Shown here piece by piece: positions 8,123-16,019 of a stretch of DNA of 43,681 bases (its first letter is position 1; each line of letters opens with the position of its first letter). Under the pieces are notes generated by a model. It did not search any database, had not been told where the DNA came from, and saw nothing but the letters and a program-made list of their open reading frames with translations. A program made the translations under genes and the position numbers. The DNA is from RGIG3009 sp045590855 (GTDB taxonomy: Bacteria > Bacillota > Clostridia > Oscillospirales > Acutalibacteraceae), in NCBI GenBank assembly GCA_045590855.1, contig JAZNRV010000036.1:1-43681 (forward strand). The letters are read 5' to 3'.

Positions 8123-9487
8123 ATGGTAAACACAAATGACCCCAAGATTCAAGGGGTTTTTACAACTTTATGCGAACAAATAAGAGAAAATAACCGTATC
8201 TCTCCCGAAAAGTACGTTGGCAAAGATATTAAACGCGGGTTGCGTAATGCCGACGGCACCGGTGTGGTGGCGGGACTTACGCGAATTTGTAACGTGCACG
8301 GTTATGTGTTGAGCGAGGGCGAAAAGCAACCGGACAAAGGCGTTCTTACTTACCGTGGGTACACCATTGAAGATTTGGTGGCAGGCAGCAACGGACAAGG
8401 GCGTTTTGGCTTTGAGGAAGTTGTTTTCTTGCTGTTGTTTGGCTTTTTGCCCAACACCGACCAGTTGGCAGATTTTTCGAAATTGTTATCTGCCAATCGG
8501 GAGTTGCCGGAATATTTTGCCGAGGATATGATTATCAAAGCCCCGTCGCCGAATATTATGAATAAATTGTCGCGCTCGGTGTTGGCTCTGTATTCGTACG
8601 ATGACGACCCCGAAACGACAACGGTGGAAAACGTGTTGCGGCAATGCATTGAACTGATTGCGATGTTGCCCACCGTTATGGGTTATGCGTATCAGGTCAA
8701 ACGCCGCCATTATGACAGACAAAGCATGGCGATTCATCCGTTATTGCCGGGTCTTTCGACGTCGGAAACGATTTTGCGGACGATTCGCGCCGATGGTGTT
8801 TACACGCCCGAAGAGGCGAAGTTGTTGGATTTGTGCTTGATGTTACATGCGGAGCACGGCGCCGGTAACAACTCGGCATTTGCGACGCGCGTGTTGGCTT
8901 CTTCGGGAACCGACACGTACTCTGCCATTTCTGCCGCGATTGGTTCACTTAAAGGACCTCGTCACGGTGGTGCGAACTTAAAGGTTATGCAAATGTTGGA
9001 AGATATTAAAGCGCACGTCAAAGATTGGGAAGACGAGGACGAGGTTGCGGCGTATTTGGTAAAAATCTTAAACCGCGAGGCAAACGACGGGTCCGGTTTG
9101 ATTTATGGTATGGGCCACGCGGTATATACCTTGTCTGACCCGCGTGCCGTGTTGCTCAAACGAGAAGCCGAGCGCATGACGCACAAACGCGGGTATGGCA
9201 AAGAGTTCCGTTTGTTGGAGTTGGTGGAAAAACTCACTCCGGATTTGATGTTCAAAGTGCGCGGCATTGAAAAAGCCGTGTGCGCCAACGTGGATATGTA
9301 TTCCGGTTTGATATATCGTTCCATGGGTATTCCGGAAGAATTGTTTACGCCGTTGTTTGCGGCGGCGCGTATCAGCGGTTGGTGTGCACACCGCATAGAA
9401 GAACTGCTGACCGGCGGACGAATTATTCGTCCCGCGTATAAGCCGTTTGGCAAAACCGAAGAATACATACCGTTGAAAGAACGATAA
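8123..9487 (+). CDS. gltA: Citrate synthase
   Basis: Condenses oxaloacetate and acetyl-CoA to citrate, the entry to the oxidative branch that supplies 2-oxoglutarate for glutamate and glutamine. It is 454 aa and soluble. The family motifs are present: LHAEHGAGNNSAF (His ~245), GPRHGGAN (His ~281), GMGHAVYTLSDPRA (His ~329) and the catalytic Asp in ANVDMYSG (~389). The N-terminal ~70 residues are longer than in the minimal archaeal/Bacillus enzymes. Two ATGs are possible, at 8117 and 8123. AGGGG (8111-8115) is 7 nt from the second and only 1 nt from the first, so 8123 is preferred. It stands alone between a strong promoter and ftsQ, with only 28 nt to the next gene, so read-through into ftsQ is likely. 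Confidence 0.95.
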   Translation: MVNTNDPKIQGVFTTLCEQIRENNRISPEKYVGKDIKRGLRNADGTGVVAGLTRICNVHGYVLSEGEKQPDKGVLTYRGYTIEDLVAGSNGQGRFGFEEVVFLLLFGFLPNTDQLADFSKLLSANRELPEYFAEDMIIKAPSPNIMNKLSRSVLALYSYDDDPETTTVENVLRQCIELIAMLPTVMGYAYQVKRRHYDRQSMAIHPLLPGLSTSETILRTIRADGVYTPEEAKLLDLCLMLHAEHGAGNNSAFATRVLASSGTDTYSAISAAIGSLKGPRHGGANLKVMQMLEDIKAHVKDWEDEDEVAAYLVKILNREANDGSGLIYGMGHAVYTLSDPRAVLLKREAERMTHKRGYGKEFRLLELVEKLTPDLMFKVRGIEKAVCANVDMYSGLIYRSMGIPEELFTPLFAAARISGWCAHRIEELLTGGRIIRPAYKPFGKTEEYIPLKER

Positions 9488-9515
9488 TTTCCGAAAATAC
9501 ACGGGAGTTGTTTTT

Positions 9516-10463
9516 ATGAAACGAAAGCCCTCGACAGCACGTCGTAACAACAACCGAAAGCGAAAGAAAAATCGCTTTCGGCTGTTTGTCGTGTTGTCGA
9601 TAGTGAACGTGCTGTTGATGGTGCTGATTGTGGTACTGTTTCCGGCAGCCTTTGGCAACGATGCGGCAACCGAAGAAAAAAAGAAAAGTATGCTGGGCAT
9701 TACCGCTATTACGGTGGAAGGGAATACCCGCTACGATACCGAAGCATTGTTAGGCGTGAGCGGTCTTGCCGAAGGGCAAAGCGTGTTTTCCGTTAGCAAA
9801 GGGCAGGTTTCCAAGCGGTTGCGCAAAGCGTTTTCGTACGTTGAAAGAGCAGACGTGGAGGTTAATCTTCGCCGCGAAGTGACGTTGCGTATTACCGAAA
9901 AACCGGAACTGGGTGCGGTTTATGCAAACGGTTCGTGGTTGGTGGTAGACCACAGCGGTGTGGTGTTGCTGAAAATGCCGCTGCGCAGTGAACGCCCTTT
10001 GAGGAAGTTGTATTTAAAAGGTGCCGAAGTCACAAACGATACCGTCGGGAAACCCGCGCTTGGTGAGCGGAGTTTGGCCATTGCCAAAGAATTGAGTTTG
10101 GCTTTCGAGCAGTATAACATTGACGGAATCGGTATTATTGACATGAGTAATCCTAACGACATTCGTTTGAATTGGAAAAACCAGATTACGATTGCGCTGG
10201 GGAACGACTCAAATTTAAATTACGAAATGGCAGTGGTGGCAAGTACGCTGCCCAAAGTGTTGGCGCGTCACGGGGAAACGGCAACAGGTTTGTTAAACGT
10301 CAGTTTGTATTCGGACAGTACGGTGGAAGCACCGACGGTGATTTTTACCCCGTCGGCGTTGCTGGACAAAGAATCCGACGAAACACAGCAAAACACGACG
10401 GACACTTCCACTACGGCAACCGGCACCGATACCGCTACGACAACGACTTCACAAAATCGTTAA
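9516..10463 (+). CDS. ftsQ: Cell division protein FtsQ/DivIB
   Basis: A bitopic membrane protein of the divisome (FtsQ-FtsL-FtsB complex) that helps activate septal wall synthesis. It is 315 aa. A very basic cytoplasmic N-terminus (many Arg/Lys in residues 1-22) is followed by one transmembrane helix (~24-46) and then an extracellular POTRA domain (~62-130; ITAITVEGNTRYDTEALLG). The beta domain has the conserved KPELGAVYANGSWLVVDHSGVVL. The C-terminal ~35 residues are Thr/Ser-rich and probably disordered. GGGAG precedes the ATG. It is followed by ftsZ, which has its own strong promoter. Confidence 0.9.
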   Translation: MKRKPSTARRNNNRKRKKNRFRLFVVLSIVNVLLMVLIVVLFPAAFGNDAATEEKKKSMLGITAITVEGNTRYDTEALLGVSGLAEGQSVFSVSKGQVSKRLRKAFSYVERADVEVNLRREVTLRITEKPELGAVYANGSWLVVDHSGVVLLKMPLRSERPLRKLYLKGAEVTNDTVGKPALGERSLAIAKELSLAFEQYNIDGIGIIDMSNPNDIRLNWKNQITIALGNDSNLNYEMAVVASTLPKVLARHGETATGLLNVSLYSDSTVEAPTVIFTPSALLDKESDETQQNTTDTSTTATGTDTATTTTSQNR

Positions 10464-10506
10464 AAAACACCAAAAAAATTTTTAAATTACTGTTGAAAAC
10501 AGAGAG

Positions 10507-10535
10507 TTGACATGGTAGAATAGAAAAGGTATAAT
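10507..10535 (+). promoter_or_regulatory. Promoter of ftsZ
   Basis: TTGACA (10507-10512), 17-nt spacer, TATAAT (10530-10535): perfect consensus in both boxes. The leader is about 70 nt and ends in GTAGGAGGAAG before the ATG. Confidence 0.9.
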
Positions 10536-10611
10536 GAAATATACTGAATAAATAGAAACCCTTTTCAAAAAAACAGTTGCAACTGAGAAATAAAAGGTAG
10601 GAGGAAGTTCC

Positions 10612-11676
10612 ATGGGCTTTGAATACGAAGATGAGGTCTTGGATACCGGCGTTCAAATTAAGGTAATCGGTGACGGCGGTGGCGGCGGAAACGCTGTGAA
10701 TCGCATGATTGCTGCCGGTGTTAAAGGCGTAGAATTTGTTGCCATCAACACGGACCATCAAGCTTTGTTGCGTTCGCAAGCAACAATCAAATTACAAATT
10801 GGTGAAAAATTAACGCGCGGTATGGGCGCCGGCGCTAATCCCGAAAAAGGTCAACGTGCCGCTGAGGAAAGCCGTGACGAAATCACAGCCGCTCTCAAAG
10901 GTACGGACATGGTGTTTATTACTGCCGGTATGGGCGGCGGTACCGGTACCGGTGCAGCTCCCGTTGTGGCAGAAATTGCGCGCGACATGGGCATTTTGAC
11001 GGTGGGTATTGTTACCAAACCGTTTGCGTTTGAAGGTCGCCGCCGCATGGAGCAAGCCGAAAACGGTATTGCCGTGTTGCGTGAGCATGTGGATAGCTTG
11101 GTGGTTATCCCCAACGAACGCTTGAAACTCGTGAGCGAACAACGCATTACGCTGGCTAACGCTTTCCAAGAAGCCGACAGCATGTTGCGTCAAGGCGTAC
11201 AATCCATTTCGGAATTGATTACTGACGAAAGAGCCGCCATCAACCTCGACTTTGCGGACGTTACCGCAGTTATGAAAGATGCCGGTTATGCCCACATGGG
11301 TATTGGTCGTGCCGAAGGCAAGGACAAAGCGGAAGCCGCTGCTCGTGCTGCGATTGCCAGCCCGCTGCTTGAAACCACCATCAATGGTGCCCGCGGTTTG
11401 ATTATCAACGTAACCGCTTCGCCCGACATTCCGTTGGAAGATGTGGATGTGGCTTGTAGCTTGATTTCGGATGCGGCGCATCCCGATGCCAACATCATTT
11501 GGGGTCTGACCTTTAACGAGGAAATGGACGATTCTTTGTGCATTACCTTGGTTGCTACCGGCTTCTCCTCGGACGGTTCTTACATTCCGCCCACGGAAGA
11601 CGGCAAAGGCGGCACCGATTCCAGCGATTACGACGACAGCGAATTGTTGGATATGTTCCGCAGAAGACCGCAATAA
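10612..11676 (+). CDS. ftsZ: Cell division GTPase FtsZ
   Basis: Tubulin-like GTPase that forms the cytokinetic Z ring. It is 354 aa, slightly short because the linker is brief. The GTP-binding features are complete: GDGGGGGNAVNRM near residue 20, the tubulin signature GGGTGTGAAPVVAEIA (~105-120), and the T7-loop NLDFADVTAVMKDAG that completes the catalytic site. The C-terminal linker is only ~35 residues (TEDGKGGTDSSDYDDSE). The conserved tail peptide LLDMFRRRPQ, the usual docking site for FtsA, SepF and ZapA-type partners, follows. It has its own perfect promoter and a strong terminator. No ftsA lies next to it, so membrane tethering may depend on SepF or on an ftsA located elsewhere. Confidence 0.97.
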   Translation: MGFEYEDEVLDTGVQIKVIGDGGGGGNAVNRMIAAGVKGVEFVAINTDHQALLRSQATIKLQIGEKLTRGMGAGANPEKGQRAAEESRDEITAALKGTDMVFITAGMGGGTGTGAAPVVAEIARDMGILTVGIVTKPFAFEGRRRMEQAENGIAVLREHVDSLVVIPNERLKLVSEQRITLANAFQEADSMLRQGVQSISELITDERAAINLDFADVTAVMKDAGYAHMGIGRAEGKDKAEAAARAAIASPLLETTINGARGLIINVTASPDIPLEDVDVACSLISDAAHPDANIIWGLTFNEEMDDSLCITLVATGFSSDGSYIPPTEDGKGGTDSSDYDDSELLDMFRRRPQ

Positions 11677-11688
11677 GAATTGACTTTC

Positions 11689-11726
11689 ACGGCGGGAAGC
11701 AACGCTTCCCGCCGTATTTTTCTTTT
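11689..11726 (+). terminator. Terminator of ftsZ
   Basis: Perfect 12-bp stem ACGGCGGGAAGC (11689-11700)/GCTTCCCGCCGT (11704-11715) with a 3-nt loop, followed by ATTTTTCTTTT. Confidence 0.92.
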
Positions 11727-11741
11727 GAGAGGTGAGGGAAA

Positions 11742-12473
11742 ATGGCAAACAAACGCGATTTGTTGTCACCACTGCGCGCGGCGGTAGATACCTATGGCAT
11801 GATACAAGCGGGCGACAACGTTGCCGTGGGGGTTTCCGGCGGCAAAGACAGCGTGGCACTGCTTGTGTTACTGGCGCGGTTGCGGCGGTTTTATCCCAAC
11901 ACATTTACCGTAACGGCGATTACCATTGACCCTTGTTTTGACGGAAAAGAGGGGGATTACACACCGATTGCCACTTTGTGCGAGCAGTTGGACGTGCCGT
12001 ATGTTTTGAAGCGGACAAAATTGTGGGAAGCGGTGGCACAACACGTCGGTGAGGGGGAAACCCCGTGCAGCATGTGTGCGCGCCTACGGCGCGGGACGTT
12101 GCATCGTGTGGCGGCAGAAGTGGGGTGCCGTACCGTGGCGCTTGGCCACCACCAAGACGATGCGGCGCAAACGGTGTTGATGAACTTGTTTGCGGGGGCA
12201 ACTTTGGGTTGTTTTTCGCCAAAAAGTTATTTGGACCGTTCGGATGTTACGGTGATTCGACCGCTCATTTTTGTAAAAGAGCAGGAAATCGAAGCGTTTG
12301 TCCGCGCCGAGCAGTTGCCGACTATCCCCTCGCGTTGTCCCGTTGACGGAAAAACGCATCGACAAGATGTGAAAGAATTGCTCGAACAGTTGTCGCAGAC
12401 GTACGGTGACGTGAGCGAAAAGATAACCGCTGCGCTTCAAAAGGCGGATTTAAACGGTTGGGGGAAAACATAA
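11742..12473 (+). CDS. TtcA-family tRNA 2-thiolation protein (PP-loop ATPase)
   Basis: A 243-aa PP-loop ATPase of the TtcA/TtuA/TilS superfamily. It adenylates a tRNA base and, in TtcA, makes 2-thiocytidine at position 32 with an iron-sulfur cluster. The PP-loop SGGKDS is at ~33-38. The cysteine pair PCSMCARLRRG (C109, C112) and a third cysteine in SRCPVDGK (~200) match the three cluster ligands of TtcA. ALGHHQDD is the conserved nucleotide-site motif. The order and spacing fit TtcA better than TilS, but I cannot prove the substrate is C32. GAGAGGTGAGGG precedes the ATG, which lies just after the ftsZ terminator. A separate promoter is not obvious, so expression may rely on read-through. Confidence 0.8.
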   Translation: MANKRDLLSPLRAAVDTYGMIQAGDNVAVGVSGGKDSVALLVLLARLRRFYPNTFTVTAITIDPCFDGKEGDYTPIATLCEQLDVPYVLKRTKLWEAVAQHVGEGETPCSMCARLRRGTLHRVAAEVGCRTVALGHHQDDAAQTVLMNLFAGATLGCFSPKSYLDRSDVTVIRPLIFVKEQEIEAFVRAEQLPTIPSRCPVDGKTHRQDVKELLEQLSQTYGDVSEKITAALQKADLNGWGKT

Positions 12474-12490
12474 AACAGGCAGTTTGCCGT

Positions 12491-12525
12491 GACACTTTCA
12501 AAATTTTTTGAAAGTGTCTTTTTTT
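12491..12525 (+). terminator. Terminator of the TtcA-like gene
   Basis: Arms GACACTTTCAAAA (12491-12503) and TTTTGAAAGTGTC (12506-12518), followed by a run of seven Ts. Confidence 0.9.
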
Positions 12526-12538
12526 ATAACGAAAGCAC

Positions 12539-12567
12539 TTGACAAAAACGCACCACGCGTGTATCAT
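12539..12567 (+). promoter_or_regulatory. Promoter of the GntR-ABC operon
   Basis: TTGACA (12539-12544), 17-nt spacer, TATCAT (12562-12567). The palindrome that starts at 12565 overlaps the -10 box and the transcription start. Confidence 0.85.
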
Positions 12568-12590
12568 TGTATTAACGCAATAATACAATG
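12565..12590. promoter_or_regulatory. Operator palindrome of the GntR (YtrA-type) repressor
   Basis: Perfect 9-bp inverted repeat CATTGTATT (12565-12573)/AATACAATG (12582-12590) with an 8-nt spacer. It covers the end of the -10 box and the start site, so a bound dimer would block RNA polymerase. It lies immediately before the regulator gene, the typical layout for autorepression in this family. Confidence 0.75.
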
Positions 12591-12604
12591 TGTGGAGAAA
12601 GAAA

Positions 12605-12970
12605 ATGAATTTTGAGTTTGATAACAGTATTCCCATTTATCTTCAATTGGTGGAACAACTGAAAATTGATATTGTATCGGGTAAATTTTCTGCGGGGGAG
12701 CGGCTGCCTTCGGTGAGGGATTTGGCGTTACAAAGGAAAGTTAATCCGAACACGGTGCAAAAAGCTTTTACAGAACTTGAAGATATGGGACTTGTATTTA
12801 CAGAACGCACCAACGGTAAGTTTGTAACTAAGGACACGTTGCTTATTGAAAAGTGCAAACAAGAGTATGCTGGCACGATTACACAAAACTATTTGATGAC
12901 GATGGAAAAACTTGGTGTTAACAAAAACGAAGTAGTATTGCTTATTAACGGTTTGGGAGGAAGCAGATAA
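12605..12970 (+). CDS. GntR-family (YtrA-type) transcriptional regulator
   Basis: A 121-aa regulator: an N-terminal winged helix-turn-helix (~10-75; PIYLQLVEQLKIDIVSGKF, then GERLPSVRDLALQRKVNPNTVQKAFTELE, given here in two parts) and a short helical C-terminus without a ligand domain. That small size is typical of YtrA-type GntR proteins, which usually repress an adjacent ABC transporter and respond to cell-envelope stress. The ATG at 12605 has GGAG 7 nt upstream; an upstream GTG at 12590 would begin inside the operator. The stop codon overlaps the start of the ABC ATPase gene (TAATG), indicating translational coupling. Confidence 0.92.
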   Translation: MNFEFDNSIPIYLQLVEQLKIDIVSGKFSAGERLPSVRDLALQRKVNPNTVQKAFTELEDMGLVFTERTNGKFVTKDTLLIEKCKQEYAGTITQNYLMTMEKLGVNKNEVVLLINGLGGSR

Positions 12971-13665
12971 TGGAATTGTTACAATGTATTGATTTGAATA
13001 AAAATTTTGGTGAAAAGAAGATACTGAAAAACGTAAACTTAACCATACCGCGTGGTAAAATAATCGGTCTTTTGGGTAAAAACGGTACGGGAAAAACCAC
13101 ACTTATCAAACTTATTAACGACCTTTTAACCATCAGTTCGGGACAAATTCTTATCAACGGAAAGCCGGTTGGCGTCGAAAGCAAAAAAAGTATTTCGTAT
13201 TTGCCTGAACGCACGTACCTTGATAAGGGGATGACGGTAGATAAAACCATCGAGTATTTTGCAACGTTTTATGACAATTTTGACAGCGAGCGAGCGTATA
13301 AACTTTTGGAAAAGTTGGGGCTTGATACGCATCAAAAACTTGCAAAAATGAGCAAAGGTATGCAAGAAAAAGTACAGTTGGTACTGGTTATGAGCCGTAA
13401 AGCGGACCTTTATATTTTGGATGAGCCTTTGGGAGGGGTAGACCCTGCCACCAGAGAGTATATTTTGGATACGATTCTTACCAATTTTAACGAGGGTGCC
13501 AGCGTGATTATTTCGACCCACCTTATAAGCGATATCGAACGCATTTTGGACAACGTTATTTTTATTGACAAGGGTGAAATTGTGCTGACCGCCGAAACGG
13601 ATGAACTGAGAAATCGCGAAAATGCTTCGATTGATGAAATTTTTAGGAGGATGTTCAAATGCTGA
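12970..13665 (+). CDS. ABC transporter ATP-binding protein
   Basis: A 231-aa ATPase subunit. Walker A GKNGTGKTT lies at ~36-44; the signature region reads MSKGMQEKVQ instead of the classical LSGGQ. Walker B is LYILDEPLGGVDP and the switch histidine is in ISTHLISD. The variant signature is common in YtrB-like ATPases paired with YtrA regulators. It partners the permease encoded next, with overlapping genes on both sides. The substrate is unknown; homologous systems are linked to cell-wall antibiotics or to export of small molecules. Confidence 0.93.
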   Translation: MELLQCIDLNKNFGEKKILKNVNLTIPRGKIIGLLGKNGTGKTTLIKLINDLLTISSGQILINGKPVGVESKKSISYLPERTYLDKGMTVDKTIEYFATFYDNFDSERAYKLLEKLGLDTHQKLAKMSKGMQEKVQLVLVMSRKADLYILDEPLGGVDPATREYILDTILTNFNEGASVIISTHLISDIERILDNVIFIDKGEIVLTAETDELRNRENASIDEIFRRMFKC

Positions 13666-14450
13666 GAAAATTGCTGAACTATGACCTTAAAAGTGTGTTT
13701 AAGGTGCTTATCATTTTTTATACATTAGCTATGCTCTTTGGTGTGTTGACAAGAGTGTTTTTCAGTTTTGAAAACTCGCTTGTGCTGAAAATTTTAGGCG
13801 AAATCTCGCAAGGTGCTGCAATTTCCATGATGTGCAGTACGCTGATAAACAATATTATGCGACTGTGGGTAAGGTTTAAGGCTCAGTTTTATGGCGACGA
13901 ATCGTATTTGATACACACGTTACCCATAAAAAAAGAAACGCAGTATTTGGCAAAAATTTTAACGGCAATCATAACCCTTTTTGTAAGTTTTGCATTGATT
14001 TTTTTGGTGTTGCTTACGGCGTATTACTCAAAGGAGAATTTGTTGTTTTTTAAGAACCTGTTATTGCCGATGGCTCAGGCTTATGACAGCACCCTATTGG
14101 GCATTATTGCCTTGCTTGTATTTGTGCTTTTTTTGGAGTTTTTTAACATTTTACAATGCGGGTTTGCCGGAATCATTTTGGGGCATAGGATGAATAATGC
14201 CAAAACAGGATTTTCGGTGTTGTTTGGTGCCGTGGCCTTTTTTGTGAGTCAGGCTATTATCTTGGCGGTGTTGTTTTTGATTGCACTTTTCAATACGGAG
14301 TTTATGAATCTTTTTGTGACGAATACGACTTTGGATGTTCAAACGATAAAGAGTATGATATATGTAGCAATTTCTTGCTACACTTTGGTATCGGTGATAA
14401 TTTGCTTTATCAATATCCGTCTTTTCAAAAAAGGCGTCAATGTAGACTGA
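13659..14450 (+). CDS. ABC transporter permease of the YtrA-type operon
   Basis: A 263-aa membrane protein with six predicted helices (about 15-35, 50-68, 95-120, 140-165, 180-205 and 230-253) and no large extracellular domain. The start overlaps the ATPase gene by 7 bp, with TAGGAGG inside the upstream gene as ribosome site. I recognise it as the permease from context and topology, not from sequence motifs. The operon ends in a long perfect hairpin. Confidence 0.85.
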   Translation: MLRKLLNYDLKSVFKVLIIFYTLAMLFGVLTRVFFSFENSLVLKILGEISQGAAISMMCSTLINNIMRLWVRFKAQFYGDESYLIHTLPIKKETQYLAKILTAIITLFVSFALIFLVLLTAYYSKENLLFFKNLLLPMAQAYDSTLLGIIALLVFVLFLEFFNILQCGFAGIILGHRMNNAKTGFSVLFGAVAFFVSQAIILAVLFLIALFNTEFMNLFVTNTTLDVQTIKSMIYVAISCYTLVSVIICFINIRLFKKGVNVD

Positions 14451-14470
14451 TTTTCCGCTTTGCGTGAATA

Positions 14471-14509
14471 TAACAAAGGCACACTTCGCAAGGAAGTGTG
14501 CCTTTGTTA
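14471..14509. terminator. Long bidirectional hairpin between the permease gene and the galE remnant
   Basis: Perfect 17-bp stem TAACAAAGGCACACTTC (14471-14487)/GAAGTGTGCCTTTGTTA (14493-14509), loop GCAAG. No long T-run follows on either strand, but TTACTTGTTTTGTT follows on the plus strand. The galE remnant's stop codon lies inside the right arm. Confidence 0.75.
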
Positions 14510-14935
14510 CTTGTTTTGTTGGTTAATAGCCGTTTGGGTTGCCCGATTGCCGTATACGGTGGCAGACGAACTGAACACCATGCGTTTGCAACCAAACTCT
14601 TTCATCACGCTGCACAAAACAAGCGTGCCGTTGACGTTATTGTCAAAATATTCGAGCGGTTTTTGCACCGATTCGCCCACCGTTTTTAGACCCGCAAAAT
14701 GGACGACCACGTCGATGTCGTGTTTTTGGAAAATACGGCGAAGACCTTCGGCGTCGCGGATATCACATTCGTAAAACGGAAGGTCTTTGCCCGAAAGTTC
14801 TTTGACACGGGCAAGGACTTCGTGATTGGAGTTATAGTAGTTGTCCAGTACTACGATGTCGTGACCGGAAGATAACAGTTCCAAACAAGTATGACTGCCG
14901 ATATAGCCGCAACCACCGGTGATAAGTATTGACAA
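14507..14935 (-). pseudogene. galE: Truncated UDP-glucose 4-epimerase (galE remnant)
   Basis: The 142-aa frame is a clean GalE N-terminus. It has the NAD-binding ILITGGCGYIGSHTCLELL (~3-22), the DNYYNS loop, VVHFAGLKTVGES and the active-site stretch VFSSSATVYGN (~119-129). GalE proteins are normally ~330-340 aa. Here homology stops right after VYGN, before the catalytic YxxxK tyrosine and the whole substrate domain. It ends in 13 unrelated residues (RATQTAINQQNK) and a stop in the terminator stem. The promoter and GGGAGGAAG ribosome site are intact, so a short protein may still be made, but it cannot be an active epimerase. Deletion of the 3' two-thirds is the simplest explanation. Confidence 0.88.
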
Positions 14936-14976
14936 TTTTACTTCCTCCCAGTATGATAAGATAAGGTGCTAAACAT

Positions 14977-15005
14977 ATTATATAAGCATTTATCCCATTT
15001 TACAA
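14977..15005 (-). promoter_or_regulatory. Promoter of the galE remnant
   Basis: On the minus strand, TTGTAA (15000-15005), 17-nt spacer, TATAAT (14977-14982, perfect). It still looks functional. Confidence 0.7.
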
Positions 15006-15038
15006 GGCTACGACGGAAAGTACACTATTTTGGACAAG

Positions 15039-15059
15039 TTGGGTATTGTTTATACCCAA
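15039..15059. promoter_or_regulatory. Palindrome between galE remnant and nucleotidyltransferase
   Basis: Perfect 8-bp inverted repeat TTGGGTAT (15039-15046)/ATACCCAA (15052-15059) with a 5-nt spacer, in the middle of a divergent promoter region. It could be an operator for a sugar-responsive repressor. The plus-strand promoter is unclear (a weak candidate is TTGTTT 15046-15051, 18 nt, TACCAT 15070-15075), so the palindrome would overlap its -35. Confidence 0.5.
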
Positions 15060-15102
15060 AACAATGTGATACCATTAAGACAAAAGAAAGAAGGTATTTT
15101 TT

Positions 15103-16014
15103 ATGAAACCTACACTGATTATTATGGCGGCAGGTATGGGCAGCCGTTTTGGCGGGCTTAAACAACTGACACCGGTTGGTCCGAATGGGCAATTGTTGAT
15201 TGACTATTCGGTGTACGATGCAATCAAAGCCGGTTTTGGAAAAATTGTGTTTGTTATCAAGCACGAGATTGAAGAAGAATTTAAAGAACGGTTGGGCAAC
15301 CGTATTGCGCAAAAAATCCCCGTGGAATACGTGTACCAAGAACTTGACAAGTTACCCGCAGGGTACACCGTTCCCGAAGGACGCACTAAACCGTGGGGAA
15401 CGGGTCATGCTATTTTATGTTGCCGCGGCGTGGTGAAAGAACCGTTTATGGTTATCAATGCCGACGACTTTTACGGACGGCAAAGTTACGAGTTGTTAGC
15501 CGACTTTTTGCAAAAACCGCAAATGGGAAACAAAATGGAGTTTGCCATGTCGGCGTATGTTTTGGAAAACACGTTGACCGAAAACGGTTACGTTTCTCGC
15601 GGAATTTGCGAAGTGGACGAAAACGACAAACTGTGCGGATTGGTGGAGCGCACCCGTATTCAAGCTATCGACGGCAAACCGCAGTTTAGCGAAGACGAGG
15701 GCAAAACGTGGGAAGAACTTCCCCGCGGTTGTTTTGTTTCCATGAACGCGTGGGGCTTCCCTGTGGCCATGCTGGACCATTTGGAAGAACGGTTTAAAGT
15801 GTTTTTGGATACCACAGCAAAACAAAACCCTGTCAAAGCGGAGTTTTATTTGCCGTTTGCCGTTAACGATATGATGAACGACGGCGAAGCCGAAACGTTG
15901 GTGTTACGCACCGCAGACCGTTGGTATGGCATGACGTATGCCGCCGACAAGCAAGACGTGATGGACGCGATTGCGAACATGACCGAGAAAGGCATTTATC
16001 CCGCCCAAATGTAA
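15103..16014 (+). CDS. Sugar-phosphate nucleotidyltransferase family protein
   Basis: A 303-aa cytosolic NTP_transferase-fold protein. The pyrophosphorylase signature near the start (IIMAAGMGSRFGGLKQLTPVG, residues ~6-26; given in parts: MAAGMGSRFGG then LKQLTPVG) binds the nucleotide. The metal-binding Asp pair is in VINADDFYG (~112), and PWGTGHAILCC is also typical. It would couple a sugar-1-phosphate to UTP or another NTP, but the sugar is unknown. It sits between a galE remnant and a nahK-like kinase remnant. In many gut Firmicutes and bifidobacteria such genes belong to N-acetylhexosamine salvage, so GlcNAc/GalNAc-1-P is a reasonable guess. The gene itself is intact, with GAAGG before the ATG. 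Confidence 0.88.
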   Translation: MKPTLIIMAAGMGSRFGGLKQLTPVGPNGQLLIDYSVYDAIKAGFGKIVFVIKHEIEEEFKERLGNRIAQKIPVEYVYQELDKLPAGYTVPEGRTKPWGTGHAILCCRGVVKEPFMVINADDFYGRQSYELLADFLQKPQMGNKMEFAMSAYVLENTLTENGYVSRGICEVDENDKLCGLVERTRIQAIDGKPQFSEDEGKTWEELPRGCFVSMNAWGFPVAMLDHLEERFKVFLDTTAKQNPVKAEFYLPFAVNDMMNDGEAETLVLRTADRWYGMTYAADKQDVMDAIANMTEKGIYPAQM

Positions 16015-16019
16015 GGGGT

